The translations under genes were made by a program, and so were the position numbers. From Actinomycetota bacterium (lineage in GTDB: Bacteria > Actinomycetota > Actinomycetes > Propionibacteriales > Propionibacteriaceae), in assembly GCA_020161795.1 (NCBI GenBank), contig JAIUOR010000051.1:1-64000 (forward strand): a DNA stretch of 64,000 bases. Direction: 5' to 3'. This document shows positions 1-7,843 of the stretch, in pieces. Within the stretch, counting starts at the first letter, position 1. Each line of letters starts with the position of its first letter. The notes below the pieces were generated by a model. That model was not told the DNA's origin. It worked only from the letters and a program-made list of their open reading frames with translations, and searched no databases.

Positions 1-83
1 GATCAGCTTGCCGCCAAGCCACCTGGGCCTGCCGAAGGGCGCGGGGGAAGTCACCGGCTCACCTTAACCCGCGCGAACCGCGG

Positions 84-104
84 GGCCGGTGACCGCTACC
101 GGCC
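84..104 (-). terminator. Candidate hairpin overlapping the stop codon of the sigma-linked beta-propeller gene
   Basis: The arms GGCCGGT (84-90) and ACCGGCC (98-104) are perfectly complementary with a 7-nt loop that contains the stop codon of the minus-strand gene. There is no clear T-run, so this could be a Rho-independent terminator without a tail or chance GC pairing. Confidence 0.3.
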
Positions 105-1445
105 TGGCGGCTCAGTGCTCGGATCCCAGACTTCGGGAGCCACGCTCGGCGGGCCCGGTAGCACCGGCCGCAGCAGGTAGCACGCGTCGGCGAACGTCGC
201 GGTGTCCACACCGAAGCAGGCCAGTACGGAATCCGCCCCGCCCGCCACGACCGGGTCGTGATCGGGCACCGGCAGGTCGGGAACCTCAACCCATTCCTTC
301 AACGCCGGGCCGTAGAGCTGGCCCCGCAGGGCGATCGCGTTCTCGGTGGTGAGGTACCAGTCGAACCGGTACCCGCCGTTCCACCCGGTCAGCCCACGAG
401 ACCGGGCCGGAAGGTCGACGCTGCTCCAGTCGAGCGTATCCAGGTTCAGGAACCATGCCTGCGTGTCTCCGCGCGGCCAGGCGGCCAGCCCGGCCGTCCC
501 GGCCGCGACCGGGCGCTGGATCTCCACCGGGGTCGAGCCCAGCGGCGTGACCTCACCGGTGCTCAGGGTGATCAGGGTCATCCACAGCGTGTCCGTGTGT
601 TCGGCCCCGGCCGCCATCACGACGAGGTGGCCTTGGACCACGCTCGCCCCCGCGATGGCACCCGCGGGCGTCTTCACCTTGGGGTGCGTCGTCCAGTTGC
701 CGGTAGCCGGGTCGAAGGTGTCGTACCGGACGAAGTCGTCGCCGGTGGTGAAGCCTCGGACGCTGACCAGCAGCCTGTCGGTGGCGTAGATCGCCGCCGA
801 ATCCTCGGCCGCGGGGATCCGCTCCCATCGGTCGCGGTCGGCCCGATAGGCCAGCGGCCCACCGCTGGCAAGCACGTACACCGTGTCGCCCAGGACGGCC
901 GTGCTCGGGTACGGGCTGGCGGCATGGGCGAAGACCTGCTCCGGCGCGTCCGCGATCTTCCGCCAGGTGTCGGTGACCGGGTCGTAGCGGGCACCGTCCA
1001 CCAACGGCTTGGGATCGGCGCAGTCGGCGCTGTCGGCGCACACGTCGCCGAAGCCGCCGACGACCAGATAGGTGTCGCCCACCCAGGCGGTCACGGCATC
1101 CCGTCGCGGCGAGAGCGGAGGGGGCGAGGTGGGGTGCCAACCGGTGACGCCCGGTGCGGTGGGCGTACTGGTGGGATCGATGCTCGGGGTCTCCACCGGG
1201 CCCGGCGCGGCGGGAATCGGCCGATCGCCCAGCATGCTCGGCACCAGCAGGGCGAGGGCCGCGATCACCGCCGCCACCCCCAACCCGGCTGCGACCAACC
1301 GGCCGCTGCCCGCGCGCCGGGTGGCGGGCGCGGTCAGGTCAGCGACGGTGAGCGGGGTGAACTGAGGGGTTTCGGCCTGCTGCCGCAGGCCCTCCCGCAG
1401 CGCGGTGGCGGCCCGCTGCCGATCCCGGAACTCGTTGTCAGTCAT
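96..1445 (-). CDS. Membrane-anchored kelch-like beta-propeller protein, partner of an ECF sigma factor
   Basis: Protein of 449 aa. Residues 1-48 form a short soluble N-terminal segment, residues about 50-70 one hydrophobic transmembrane helix, then a Pro/Thr linker and an extracytoplasmic region with kelch-like repeats (patterns such as YDPVTDTWRKI and FDPATGNWTT). The start is the ATG at 1445, which overlaps the end of the sigma gene by 8 nt, so the two are probably translationally coupled. By position it should be the anti-sigma or sensor partner of that sigma factor. A short cytosolic segment plus one helix plus a large outside domain fits that role, but no zinc anti-sigma HxxxCxxC motif is visible. 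Function is inferred from context. Confidence 0.8.
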   Translation of the reverse strand: MTDNEFRDRQRAATALREGLRQQAETPQFTPLTVADLTAPATRRAGSGRLVAAGLGVAAVIAALALLVPSMLGDRPIPAAPGPVETPSIDPTSTPTAPGVTGWHPTSPPPLSPRRDAVTAWVGDTYLVVGGFGDVCADSADCADPKPLVDGARYDPVTDTWRKIADAPEQVFAHAASPYPSTAVLGDTVYVLASGGPLAYRADRDRWERIPAAEDSAAIYATDRLLVSVRGFTTGDDFVRYDTFDPATGNWTTHPKVKTPAGAIAGASVVQGHLVVMAAGAEHTDTLWMTLITLSTGEVTPLGSTPVEIQRPVAAGTAGLAAWPRGDTQAWFLNLDTLDWSSVDLPARSRGLTGWNGGYRFDWYLTTENAIALRGQLYGPALKEWVEVPDLPVPDHDPVVAGGADSVLACFGVDTATFADACYLLRPVLPGPPSVAPEVWDPSTEPPGR

Positions 1446-1950
1446 GGTCAGGCTCCTGGGGTAGGCGGTCGCGCAGCGCAGCCAGCGCGCGATGGACGAG
1501 CACCCGCGCCGCGCCGGCGGAGCAACCGCAGATCGATCCGATCTCGGGGTAGCTGCGGTCTTCGTAGAATCGCAGCACGACGGCCGCGCGCTGCCGGGGC
1601 GGCAGTTCGGCGCACAGTTGGATGGCCAGCCGAGCATCCAGCAGCCGGGCGGCCATGTCGGGTGCGGGCTTCTCCAGCCAGGCCGGATCCCAGGCCGACT
1701 CCCTTCCGGAGCTCCGCCAGCGCGAGACATGGGCATTGACGATGGAGCGGCGGAGGTACGCCTCCGGATCGCCCCTTCGCACGACCCTCTCCCAACGCGG
1801 ATAGAGGCCGGCCAGCGCATCCTGCACCACGTCGCGAGCATCCTCGACATCACCGGTGATCAGGTAGGCGAACCGTTGCAGTGCTACCGACCGACCGGCA
1901 ACGAACTCACTGAAGGTGCGTACGTGCAGCCCGGCATCGGCGTCGGCCAT
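1438..1950 (-). CDS. SigE-family (ECF) RNA polymerase sigma factor
   Basis: Protein of 170 aa, normal for the compact actinobacterial SigE-like ECF group. Region 2 lies at about residues 15-80 (RFAYLITGDVEDARDVVQDAL, a core-binding helix) and region 4 at about 105-160 (LPPRQRAAVVLRFYEDRSYPEIGS, then the HTH with VLVHRALAALRDRL). I chose the ATG at 1950, preceded by GAGGGG at proper distance; an ATG at 1956 and an upstream start are also in frame. The adjacent downstream gene encodes a one-helix membrane protein with an extracytoplasmic beta-propeller, so the pair probably responds to an envelope signal. Confidence 0.9.
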   Translation of the reverse strand: MADADAGLHVRTFSEFVAGRSVALQRFAYLITGDVEDARDVVQDALAGLYPRWERVVRRGDPEAYLRRSIVNAHVSRWRSSGRESAWDPAWLEKPAPDMAARLLDARLAIQLCAELPPRQRAAVVLRFYEDRSYPEIGSICGCSAGAARVLVHRALAALRDRLPQEPDHD

Positions 1951-2061
1951 CAGCATCCCCTCGATCGTCACGCCCAATACACGTCCGATCGGCAGCAAGT
2001 GTTACACGGCTCGGGAGGATCTTTCCGAGCTCGCCGCCCTGAGCCCTCCGGGCGGGGCACA

Positions 2062-2778
2062 ATGAGCAGCATGGATTCCGAGCCGGCAGAACTGCGCACC
2101 TACCAGGTGGTGCTGGCTCACATCGAGGCCGGCATCCTCGACGGTACCTACCGCAAGGGCGACCTACTGCCTCCCGAGCGGGATCTGGCTGCCCAGCTGA
2201 ACGTCGGCCGGTCGGCGGTACGCGAGGCCATCCGGGTGCTGCACACCCAGGGGCTGATCACCGCCAGCACCGGACGGGGCGGCGGCACGCGGCTGGTGCC
2301 GACCCAGGGGGACGCGCTGGCGCGGATCTTCCGGCTCCACTTGGCGATCGCCGGCGCGGGGATCACCGATCTGATCGAGACACGGGTCGCGCTGGAGCGC
2401 TCATCCGCCGCGATCGCGGCGCGCGAGATCGACCTGAGGACCCTACGGGAGCTGACCGCGACGGTGACCGCGATGCGCGGTGTGACCTCGATCGACGAGT
2501 TCAACGAGCTGGACACCGCCTTCCATGTCCAGCTGGCCCGCGCCGTGCGCAACGATCTGGTGGCCGACCTGACGGTGGCGATCCGGGAGGCCGTCCGCGG
2601 CCCGATCCGCACCGCGACGGACCTGTTGGCCGACTGGTCGGCCTTCCGCCTGAGCCTGATCACCGAGCACGAACTGGTGTTGGAGGCGATCGCCGGCGGC
2701 GATGCCGACGCGGCGGCCACTCGCATGGAAGCCCACATCCGTCACGCCAACCAGCAACTGGCCGAAGCTCTCACCTGA
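2062..2778 (+). CDS. FadR/GntR-family transcriptional regulator (FCD subfamily)
   Basis: Protein of 238 aa. An N-terminal winged helix (about residues 10-75: GDLLPPERDLAAQLNVGRSA and VREAIRVL) is followed by an all-helical FCD ligand domain (about 90-230). The FCD metal-site pattern is present: D and H in ELDTAFHVQL, H in ITEHELV and H in MEAHIRHA. Members bind small carboxylic acids or sugar acids. No obvious metabolic gene is adjacent, so the target is unknown. The start is the ATG at 2062 after a G-rich stretch; an in-frame ATG at 2071 is possible. Confidence 0.88.
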   Translation: MSSMDSEPAELRTYQVVLAHIEAGILDGTYRKGDLLPPERDLAAQLNVGRSAVREAIRVLHTQGLITASTGRGGGTRLVPTQGDALARIFRLHLAIAGAGITDLIETRVALERSSAAIAAREIDLRTLRELTATVTAMRGVTSIDEFNELDTAFHVQLARAVRNDLVADLTVAIREAVRGPIRTATDLLADWSAFRLSLITEHELVLEAIAGGDADAAATRMEAHIRHANQQLAEALT

Positions 2779-2793
2779 GCGCGGACGCGCGAA

Positions 2794-2821
2794 CGCCGGC
2801 CGTCCATCAGGACGACCGGCG
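2794..2821. terminator. Bidirectional terminator between the GntR gene and rplI
   Basis: A 12-bp stem (2794-2805 with 2810-2821, one C-A mismatch) closes an ATCA tetraloop, with a T-rich stretch just downstream on the + strand. It sits between two convergent gene ends (2778 and 2836), where a shared terminator is expected. Confidence 0.7.
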
Positions 2822-2835
2822 CTGCGTTTGCTTAC

Positions 2836-3282
2836 TCAGGCGGCGGTGACGTTCACGTTGATGTGAGCCACCACGCCGGCGGTGAGCTTGATGCCGACGG
2901 TGTGCTCGCCGACGGTCTTGATCGGCTTGGCGATCTCGATGGAGCGCTTGTCGAGGGCCGGGCCGCCCGCCTTCTTCACCGCGAGGGTGATGTCGGTAGC
3001 GGTGACGGCGCCGAACAGCTTGCCAGTGCCGCCGGCCTGGGCCGGCAGGGCAACCTGCAGCGCCTCGAGCTGGTTGCGGACTTCCTTGGCGTGATCGGCC
3101 GAGCGGATCTCACGAGCGTCACGCGCCCGCTTGATGCCGTCGATCTGCTTCTCAGCGCCCTTGCTCCAGCTGATGGCGTAGCCCTGGGGCAGCAGGTAGT
3201 TGCGGCCGTAGCCGTCCTTCACCTCGACGATGTCACCGGGAATGCCCAGGTGCTCGACCGGAGCGGTCAGGATCAACTTCAT
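2836..3282 (-). CDS. rplI: 50S ribosomal protein L9
   Basis: Protein of 148 aa, normal for L9. It starts MKLILTAPVEHLG and has the N-terminal rRNA-binding signature GDIVEVKDGYGRNYLLPQG, a long connecting helix and the C-terminal domain (SIEIAKPIKTVGEHTVGI). The ATG at 3282 follows an AAAGGA ribosome-binding site on the minus strand. It is the last gene of the rpsF-ssb-rpsR-rplI operon, 17 nt after rpsR. Confidence 0.97.
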   Translation of the reverse strand: MKLILTAPVEHLGIPGDIVEVKDGYGRNYLLPQGYAISWSKGAEKQIDGIKRARDAREIRSADHAKEVRNQLEALQVALPAQAGGTGKLFGAVTATDITLAVKKAGGPALDKRSIEIAKPIKTVGEHTVGIKLTAGVVAHINVNVTAA

Positions 3283-3299
3283 ATCCGGATCCGTCCTTT

Positions 3300-3539
3300 C
3301 TAGCGAGCGGTCGAGGCGTAGGGCAGCAGGGCGACCTCGCGGGCGTTCTTCACCGCGATGGCAACCTTGCGCTGCTCCTGCACCGACAGACCGGTGACCC
3401 GACGAGCGCGGATCTTGCCCCGCTCGGAGATGAAACGCCGCAGCGTGGCGGTGTCCTTGTAGTCGATGTGACCGACCCGAATCGACTTGGCGGGTGCGAT
3501 CTTCTTCTTGTTCACAGGCTTGCGCTGTGACGAGGCCAT
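3300..3539 (-). CDS. rpsR: 30S ribosomal protein S18
   Basis: Protein of 79 aa with the S18 core ([19 protein letters not shown], then [26 protein letters not shown]). S18 pairs with S6 on the 30S platform, and S6 is encoded upstream in the same operon. No CxxC zinc motif is seen, so this is the zinc-independent form. Confidence 0.97.
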   Translation of the reverse strand: MASSQRKPVNKKKIAPAKSIRVGHIDYKDTATLRRFISERGKIRARRVTGLSVQEQRKVAIAVKNAREVALLPYASTAR

Positions 3540-3616
3540 TGCGGTGCTCTCTCTTTGGTTTGAAAGCCCGGCCGGAGCCGGAATGTGCCACGCCCCTGGT
3601 CAGGGGCAGGTTGGGA

Positions 3617-4129
3617 TCAGAACGGGGGTTCCTCGCTCTGGGCCTGGGCCCAGGGGTCGTTCCCACCCGTCCGTTCGCTCTGGCCGCCGCCGTAGCCGCC
3701 ACCACTGGGAGCGGACGAGCCGCCACCGTAGTTGCCGCCACCACCGGAGTAGTTGCCGCCGCCACCGCTGCTGCGAGTGACCTTGGCCGTGGCGTACCGG
3801 AGCGCAGGACCGACCTCTTCGACCTCGATCTCAAAGACCGTACGCCGCTCGCCCTCGCGGGTTTCGTAGGAGCGGGACTTCAGGCGGCCCTGAACGATCA
3901 CGCGCATCCCCTTGGTGAGGGATTCGGCGACGTTCTCGGCGGCCTGACGCCAGACGGCGCAGTTGAGGAACATGGCATCGCCGTCCTTCCATTCGCCGGA
4001 TTGGCGATCGAAGGTGCGCGGCGTCGAGGCGACGGTGAAGTTCGCCACGGGGGCGCCGGACGGGGTGAACCGTAACTCGGGATCGGCCGTCAGGTTACCG
4101 ACGACGGTGATGATTGTTTCGCCAGCCAT
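3617..4129 (-). CDS. ssb: Single-stranded DNA-binding protein
   Basis: Protein of 170 aa. The OB fold covers about residues 1-110 ([19 protein letters not shown], then VANFTVAST and the [19 protein letters not shown] region). A Gly/Ser-rich flexible linker follows, ending in the acidic tip SEEPPF that recruits replication and repair partners. It lies between rpsF and rpsR, the usual bacterial arrangement, so its expression is tied to ribosomal protein synthesis. Confidence 0.97.
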   Translation of the reverse strand: MAGETIITVVGNLTADPELRFTPSGAPVANFTVASTPRTFDRQSGEWKDGDAMFLNCAVWRQAAENVAESLTKGMRVIVQGRLKSRSYETREGERRTVFEIEVEEVGPALRYATAKVTRSSGGGGNYSGGGGNYGGGSSAPSGGGYGGGQSERTGGNDPWAQAQSEEPPF

Positions 4130-4208
4130 GTGAGTTCTTTCGAGTCGGACGTCTACTGGGGTCCAGCCTGTCAGCTACGACTGACAATCGCGAGACCCCG
4201 GTATGGAA

Positions 4209-4499
4209 TCAGTGGGTGTCCGGGCGGATGACCTTCGTCCGCATGATCTGCTCGTTCAGGGTGAACTGACGGTTCAGCTCCTTCACGACATCAGGCTCAG
4301 CGGTGACGTTGATCACGGCGTAGATGCCTTCGGACTTCTTCCGGATGTCGTAGGCAAGCTTGCGCCGGCCCCAGACGTCCAGGTTGTCGAGCGTGCCGCC
4401 GGCCTTGGTCAGCCCAGCCAAGGGCTTCTCCAGCAGGCCGTTCACCTGGCGATCGTCGACGTCAGGGTCGATGATGACCATGACTTCATATTTACGCAT
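4209..4499 (-). CDS. rpsF: 30S ribosomal protein S6
   Basis: Protein of 96 aa with typical S6 sequence: [15 protein letters not shown] at the start and [19 protein letters not shown] in the middle. The ATG at 4499 is preceded by a strong AGGAGGTGG ribosome-binding site. It heads the minus-strand operon rpsF-ssb-rpsR-rplI. A GC-rich hairpin sits about 30 nt upstream in the leader and may be an autoregulatory site. Confidence 0.97.
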   Translation of the reverse strand: MRKYEVMVIIDPDVDDRQVNGLLEKPLAGLTKAGGTLDNLDVWGRRKLAYDIRKKSEGIYAVINVTAEPDVVKELNRQFTLNEQIMRTKVIRPDTH

Positions 4500-4530
4500 A
4501 CGCGAACTCCACCTCCTCTGGTCTAGAGCG

Positions 4531-4551
4531 GCTACGGGCGCTTCCCGTAGC
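4531..4551 (-). promoter_or_regulatory. Leader hairpin upstream of rpsF, candidate S6:S18 autoregulatory site
   Basis: On the transcript of the minus strand, GCTACGGG and CCCGTAGC form a perfect 8-bp stem with a 5-nt loop about 32 nt before the rpsF start. Many bacterial rpsF leaders contain an RNA motif bound by the S6:S18 complex. Whether this hairpin has the required internal bulge cannot be judged by eye, so the assignment is tentative. Confidence 0.4.
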
Positions 4552-4617
4552 AGGAGGGCGTATCGGTCACCCAGGTAGGCAACCAAGGGTGAACTTTACC
4601 CGGACGCTCCCGCCTGG

Positions 4618-4951
4618 GCCTAATCAATCGGCGGGCCGGACTTCGCCACGGGGCAGGTCAGCTCCCCCGCCACCTGTCCAGTCGCCACAACAACGCGCAT
4701 TCGGCGGAGCTGTCGTCGGTGAGATTGCTCGTGCCGTCCGCTCCGACTCGGTAGAGCTGGTGGCGTGGACTCGTCCACCAGAAGACGCCGGGACACGGCT
4801 GGTCGAGCTTCCAGCCGCCGTGGGTCTTGCCGCGATGACCGCGCCGGGTCAATGGCCCGAGGTTCGAGGGACGGGTCTGTCCGCACACGGCTCCACCACC
4901 GAGTCGGTCATGTACCAATTCTGGACGCCGGCACTGACAGTTTTCGGCCAC
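4618..4951 (-). pseudogene. Remnant of an HNH endonuclease (DUF222/13E12-type) C-terminus
   Basis: On the minus strand this stretch encodes PSNLGPLTRRGHRGKTHGGW and then PGVFWWTSPRHQLYRV. This matches the typical end of actinobacterial DUF222-HNH proteins (NL-PLCRHHHR-KTH-GW, then a W-TSP-G-YRV tail). The HNH histidines are degraded (TRRGHR instead of CRHHHR), the start of the protein is absent, and no functional reading frame of proper length exists. It is a decayed fragment in the 590-nt gap between rpsF and the next gene; I see no other gene in that gap. The family multiplies readily in actinobacteria. Confidence 0.6.
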
Positions 4952-5092
4952 CGATTCCTGAATCGCTCCTTGTCATCTGGGGGTTCCTGGAGGAATCCCG
5001 GCATTCGTTCCGAGGTCTGCCGGCTGCATCGCGGCAGCCGGCAATAGTGGAAACGGTGCTCCAGCGGATGCTCGGTTGGCTACCCTGCTGGC

Positions 5093-6784
5093 GTGCCCGT
5101 CTCCCCCAGAGTCCACCCGCTCAAACGACTCGCCGCCGTGGCGCTGGCCGTCGTCCTGGCATTCACGCTGCACTCCTCGGCGGCGCTGGCCAAGCGTCCG
5201 AAGGGTCCGTCCTCGCTGACGGATGCGACCACCGCGATCGATGCCCACCTGGGCTACCAGAAGCAGAAGACCTGCACCCCCACCGCCAAGCCGGGAGCCA
5301 AGGCGCTGCTGAAGCTGCTGATCAAGACCTGGGGCGGATCCTCCTCCGGCATCTCCCGCTCCTGCACGATCGGCGGCACCTCCGAGCACAAGGAGGGCCG
5401 TGCGCTGGATTGGCACATGAACGTGAGCAAGCCCAAGCAGAAGAAGGCGGTGGCGGACGCTCTGCGCTGGCTGACCGACAACGACGGCGAGGTCGCCTAC
5501 CGGCTGGGCATCATGTACATCATCTGGGACCAGAAGATCTGGAGCGTCTACTACCAGGAACTCGGCTGGCGGAAGATGGAGAACCGCGGTTCCCGCACGG
5601 CCAACCACAAGGACCACGTCCACATCTCGCTCTCCTGGGACGGCGCGATGCAGCAGACCTCGTGGTGGACGGGCAGGCCGGTCACCCAGCCGCTCAATCA
5701 GGCCTGCGGCGTCAAGGGCGCCCGGGCCTGCCTGCCGGTGGTGAAACGGGCGGCCTCGACGTGGAAGTCGAAGAAGGTGAAGGTCCCGGCCTTCCTGCCG
5801 GCGCCGTGGAAGATCCCGGGGATCGGCGGCAGCCCCCAGGTCGGGCGCACGCTCACCGTCGTCCCCGGTACGTGGGTACCGGCGCAGGCCACCCTGACCT
5901 ACCAGTGGCTGGCCGACCGCAAGCGGATCCCGGGCGCGACCGCTGCCACCTACGTCGTGACCTCCTCGGTGATCGGCAAGGAGATCTCGGTCCGGGTGAC
6001 CGCCACCAAGCCGGACGGAACCGTGGTCGCGAAGAAGTCCGACCCCACGACCGAGGTTCTGCGCGGGGCCTTCACCAAGGCGCCCAAGCCGCGGATCGTG
6101 GGAGACCGGGTCACCGGAGCGACGCTCAGCGTCGACACCAAGACCTGGAACCCGGTGCCGACGTCGTTCAGCTACCGCTGGTACCGCAACAGCAAGGCGA
6201 TCAAGGGCGCGACGAAGCCGACCTACCAGCTGACCCGGGCCGATCTCGGCAAGAAGATCACGGTGAAGGTGAAAGCGCGGGCCTCCGGGTTCAGCAAGAC
6301 CGTCACCTCGGCCAAGACCAAGAAGGTGGTCAAGGGCAAGCTGCCGCTGGCGCCGGTGCCGGTGGTCACCGGTCAACCGGTGCGCGGCCAGACCCTGCTG
6401 GCGGCGCCGGGATCGTGGGGGCCGGCGCCGGTGAAGCTCAGCTACCAGTGGTACCGCGACGGGGTGGCGATCAAGGGAGCGACCTCGCGTAGCTACACCC
6501 TCACCACGGCCGACGTCGGCCATGTGGTACGGGTGCGCGTGAGCGGAAAGAAATCCGGCTACCTCACGACCCGCGTCCGTTCGGTCAGCGGTCCGAAGGT
6601 GACCCGCACCGCACCGAGTCCCACCCCGACGCCATCGCCCACCCCGAAGCCGACGCCGTCACCAACCCCCAAGCCGACGCCGACTCCCACCCCGACGCCC
6701 ACGACGACCAGCCCCGAGCCCGGGCCAAGCACTCCACCACCGGCGACCGACACCCCTGACCCGCCCGTCGACGACGCGCCCTGA
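5093..6784 (+). CDS. Secreted LAS-type peptidase-like protein with Ig-like repeats and a Pro/Thr-rich tail
   Basis: Protein of 563 aa starting at a GTG. Residues about 1-33 are a signal peptide ending at an ALA site. Residues about 40-190 form an ARB_07466-like/M15-like domain: SEHKEGRALDWHMN and KDHVHISLSWDG place the His, Asp and His expected as zinc ligands in LAS metallopeptidases. Three repeats of about 85 aa follow (GTW...SYRWYR..KAIKGAT..TY.L), of the bacterial Ig-like type also present in the broken gene at 7844-10628. The tail (about 500-545) is a PTPTPSPTPKP-type wall-spanning linker. A role at the cell wall is likely; the exact substrate is unknown. Confidence 0.85.
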   Translation: MPVSPRVHPLKRLAAVALAVVLAFTLHSSAALAKRPKGPSSLTDATTAIDAHLGYQKQKTCTPTAKPGAKALLKLLIKTWGGSSSGISRSCTIGGTSEHKEGRALDWHMNVSKPKQKKAVADALRWLTDNDGEVAYRLGIMYIIWDQKIWSVYYQELGWRKMENRGSRTANHKDHVHISLSWDGAMQQTSWWTGRPVTQPLNQACGVKGARACLPVVKRAASTWKSKKVKVPAFLPAPWKIPGIGGSPQVGRTLTVVPGTWVPAQATLTYQWLADRKRIPGATAATYVVTSSVIGKEISVRVTATKPDGTVVAKKSDPTTEVLRGAFTKAPKPRIVGDRVTGATLSVDTKTWNPVPTSFSYRWYRNSKAIKGATKPTYQLTRADLGKKITVKVKARASGFSKTVTSAKTKKVVKGKLPLAPVPVVTGQPVRGQTLLAAPGSWGPAPVKLSYQWYRDGVAIKGATSRSYTLTTADVGHVVRVRVSGKKSGYLTTRVRSVSGPKVTRTAPSPTPTPSPTPKPTPSPTPKPTPTPTPTPTTTSPEPGPSTPPPATDTPDPPVDDAP

Positions 6785-6840
6785 CCGAACTGCCGCGGGG
6801 TCGCTCCCGTTATGCCAAGGTGGGCACCAGGAGGACGACT

Positions 6841-7800
6841 ATGACTGCCTGGGCGGAACTGCACGTACACCTGGAAGGCACGCTGGAGCCGGAGTTGATC
6901 TTCGCGCTGGCCGAGCGCAACGGCATCCCGCTGCCGTACGCCGACCTGGACGACCTGCGCGCACGGTACGACTTCGCCGACCTGCAGAGCTTCCTCGACC
7001 TGTACTACACCAACATGCAGGTGCTGCAGACCGCGCAGGACTTCGCCGATCTCACCGATGCCTACCTCGCCCGCGCCCGGCAGGCGGGGGTGCGGCGAGC
7101 CGAGGTGTTCTTCGATCTGCAGGCGCACACCGCCCGGGGAATCCCGCCCGAGGTGGCGCTGGGCGGCGTCCACCAGGCGCTGGCCGCGGCCGAAGCGCAG
7201 CACGGCATCAGCACCGGGCTCATCCTCACCTTCCTGCGTCACCTGCCGGCCGGCGAGGCCATGGCGGCCTACCGGCAGGCGGTCGAGACCGGGGTGCCGT
7301 TGCTAGGGGTCGGGCTATGTTCCACCGAGATTGGGCATCCGGCCGCGGAGTTCGCAGACGTGTTCTCCCAGGCGCGCGCCGACGGTCTGCGCACCGTCGC
7401 CCATGCCGGCGAAGAGGGCGACGCCAGCTATGTCTGGGACGCCCTGCGGGCCCTCGATGTCGAGCGGATCGACCACGGCGTCCACGCGATCGAGGACGAC
7501 CGGCTGATCGATCACCTGGTCGGCGAGCGGATTCCGCTGACCATGTGCCCGCTCTCCAACGTCCGGCTCAAGGTCGTGCCGAGCCTCGCCGCGCATCCGA
7601 TCCTCGAGATGCTGCGCCGCGGGGTTCACGTCACGGTGAACTCCGACGATCCCGCCTACTTCGGCGGCTACCTGGACGACGTGGTGGCCGGCCTGCGCGC
7701 CGAACTCGGTCTCACCGACGCCGACGTCGCCCAACTGGCCCGCAACAGCATCCTGGCTAGCTTCGCGTCCGAAGCTGAGAAGGCTCGTCTGCTCGCCTGA
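6841..7800 (+). CDS. Adenine deaminase (adenosine deaminase-like metalloenzyme)
   Basis: Protein of 319 aa in the adenosine/adenine deaminase family. Zinc ligands and catalytic residues are visible: HVHLEG near the N-terminus, HAGEEG (His, Glu), IDHGVHA and NSDDPAYFG. The wording ELHVHLEGTLEPE and CSTEIGHPAAEF is closer to the adenine deaminase (Aah1-like) subgroup than to true adenosine deaminase, so adenine to hypoxanthine in purine salvage is most likely. The ATG at 6841 has a perfect AGGAGGA site; the upstream in-frame start at 6820 does not. Confidence 0.85.
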   Translation: MTAWAELHVHLEGTLEPELIFALAERNGIPLPYADLDDLRARYDFADLQSFLDLYYTNMQVLQTAQDFADLTDAYLARARQAGVRRAEVFFDLQAHTARGIPPEVALGGVHQALAAAEAQHGISTGLILTFLRHLPAGEAMAAYRQAVETGVPLLGVGLCSTEIGHPAAEFADVFSQARADGLRTVAHAGEEGDASYVWDALRALDVERIDHGVHAIEDDRLIDHLVGERIPLTMCPLSNVRLKVVPSLAAHPILEMLRRGVHVTVNSDDPAYFGGYLDDVVAGLRAELGLTDADVAQLARNSILASFASEAEKARLLA

Positions 7801-7829
7801 CCGGCCCGGCTCCTGACGAGCCGGGCCGG
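7801..7829. terminator. Strong bidirectional terminator after the adenine deaminase gene
   Basis: The 12-bp perfect stem CCGGCCCGGCTC / GAGCCGGGCCGG with a 5-nt loop starts right after the deaminase stop codon. It sits 15 nt before the end of the convergent Ig-repeat gene and would serve both. Confidence 0.7.
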
Positions 7830-7843
7830 CAGCGGTCCATGCC

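Noticed and set aside
2-67. Possible 3' end of a gene entering from the left edge (21 codons then TAA)
   Set aside because: Too short to judge; no family text is visible.
258-1739. Long plus-strand frame opposite the beta-propeller and sigma genes
   Set aside because: Arg/Pro/Gly-rich shadow of high-GC coding sequence; the minus-strand genes have clear domains and overlapping start/stop.
4589-5047. 152-codon plus-strand frame in the gap after rpsF
   Set aside because: The opposite strand carries clear HNH-family remnant text; this frame has no motif.
4973-6523. 516-codon minus-strand frame opposite the Ig-repeat protein
   Set aside because: Repetitive Arg/Gly/Leu text without motifs; the plus-strand gene has signal peptide, metal motif and repeats.
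6600-6760. Possible CRISPR or satellite repeat (repeated CCGACGCC-like units)
   Set aside because: It is the codon repeat of the Pro/Thr wall-spanning tail of the secreted protein, without spacers.
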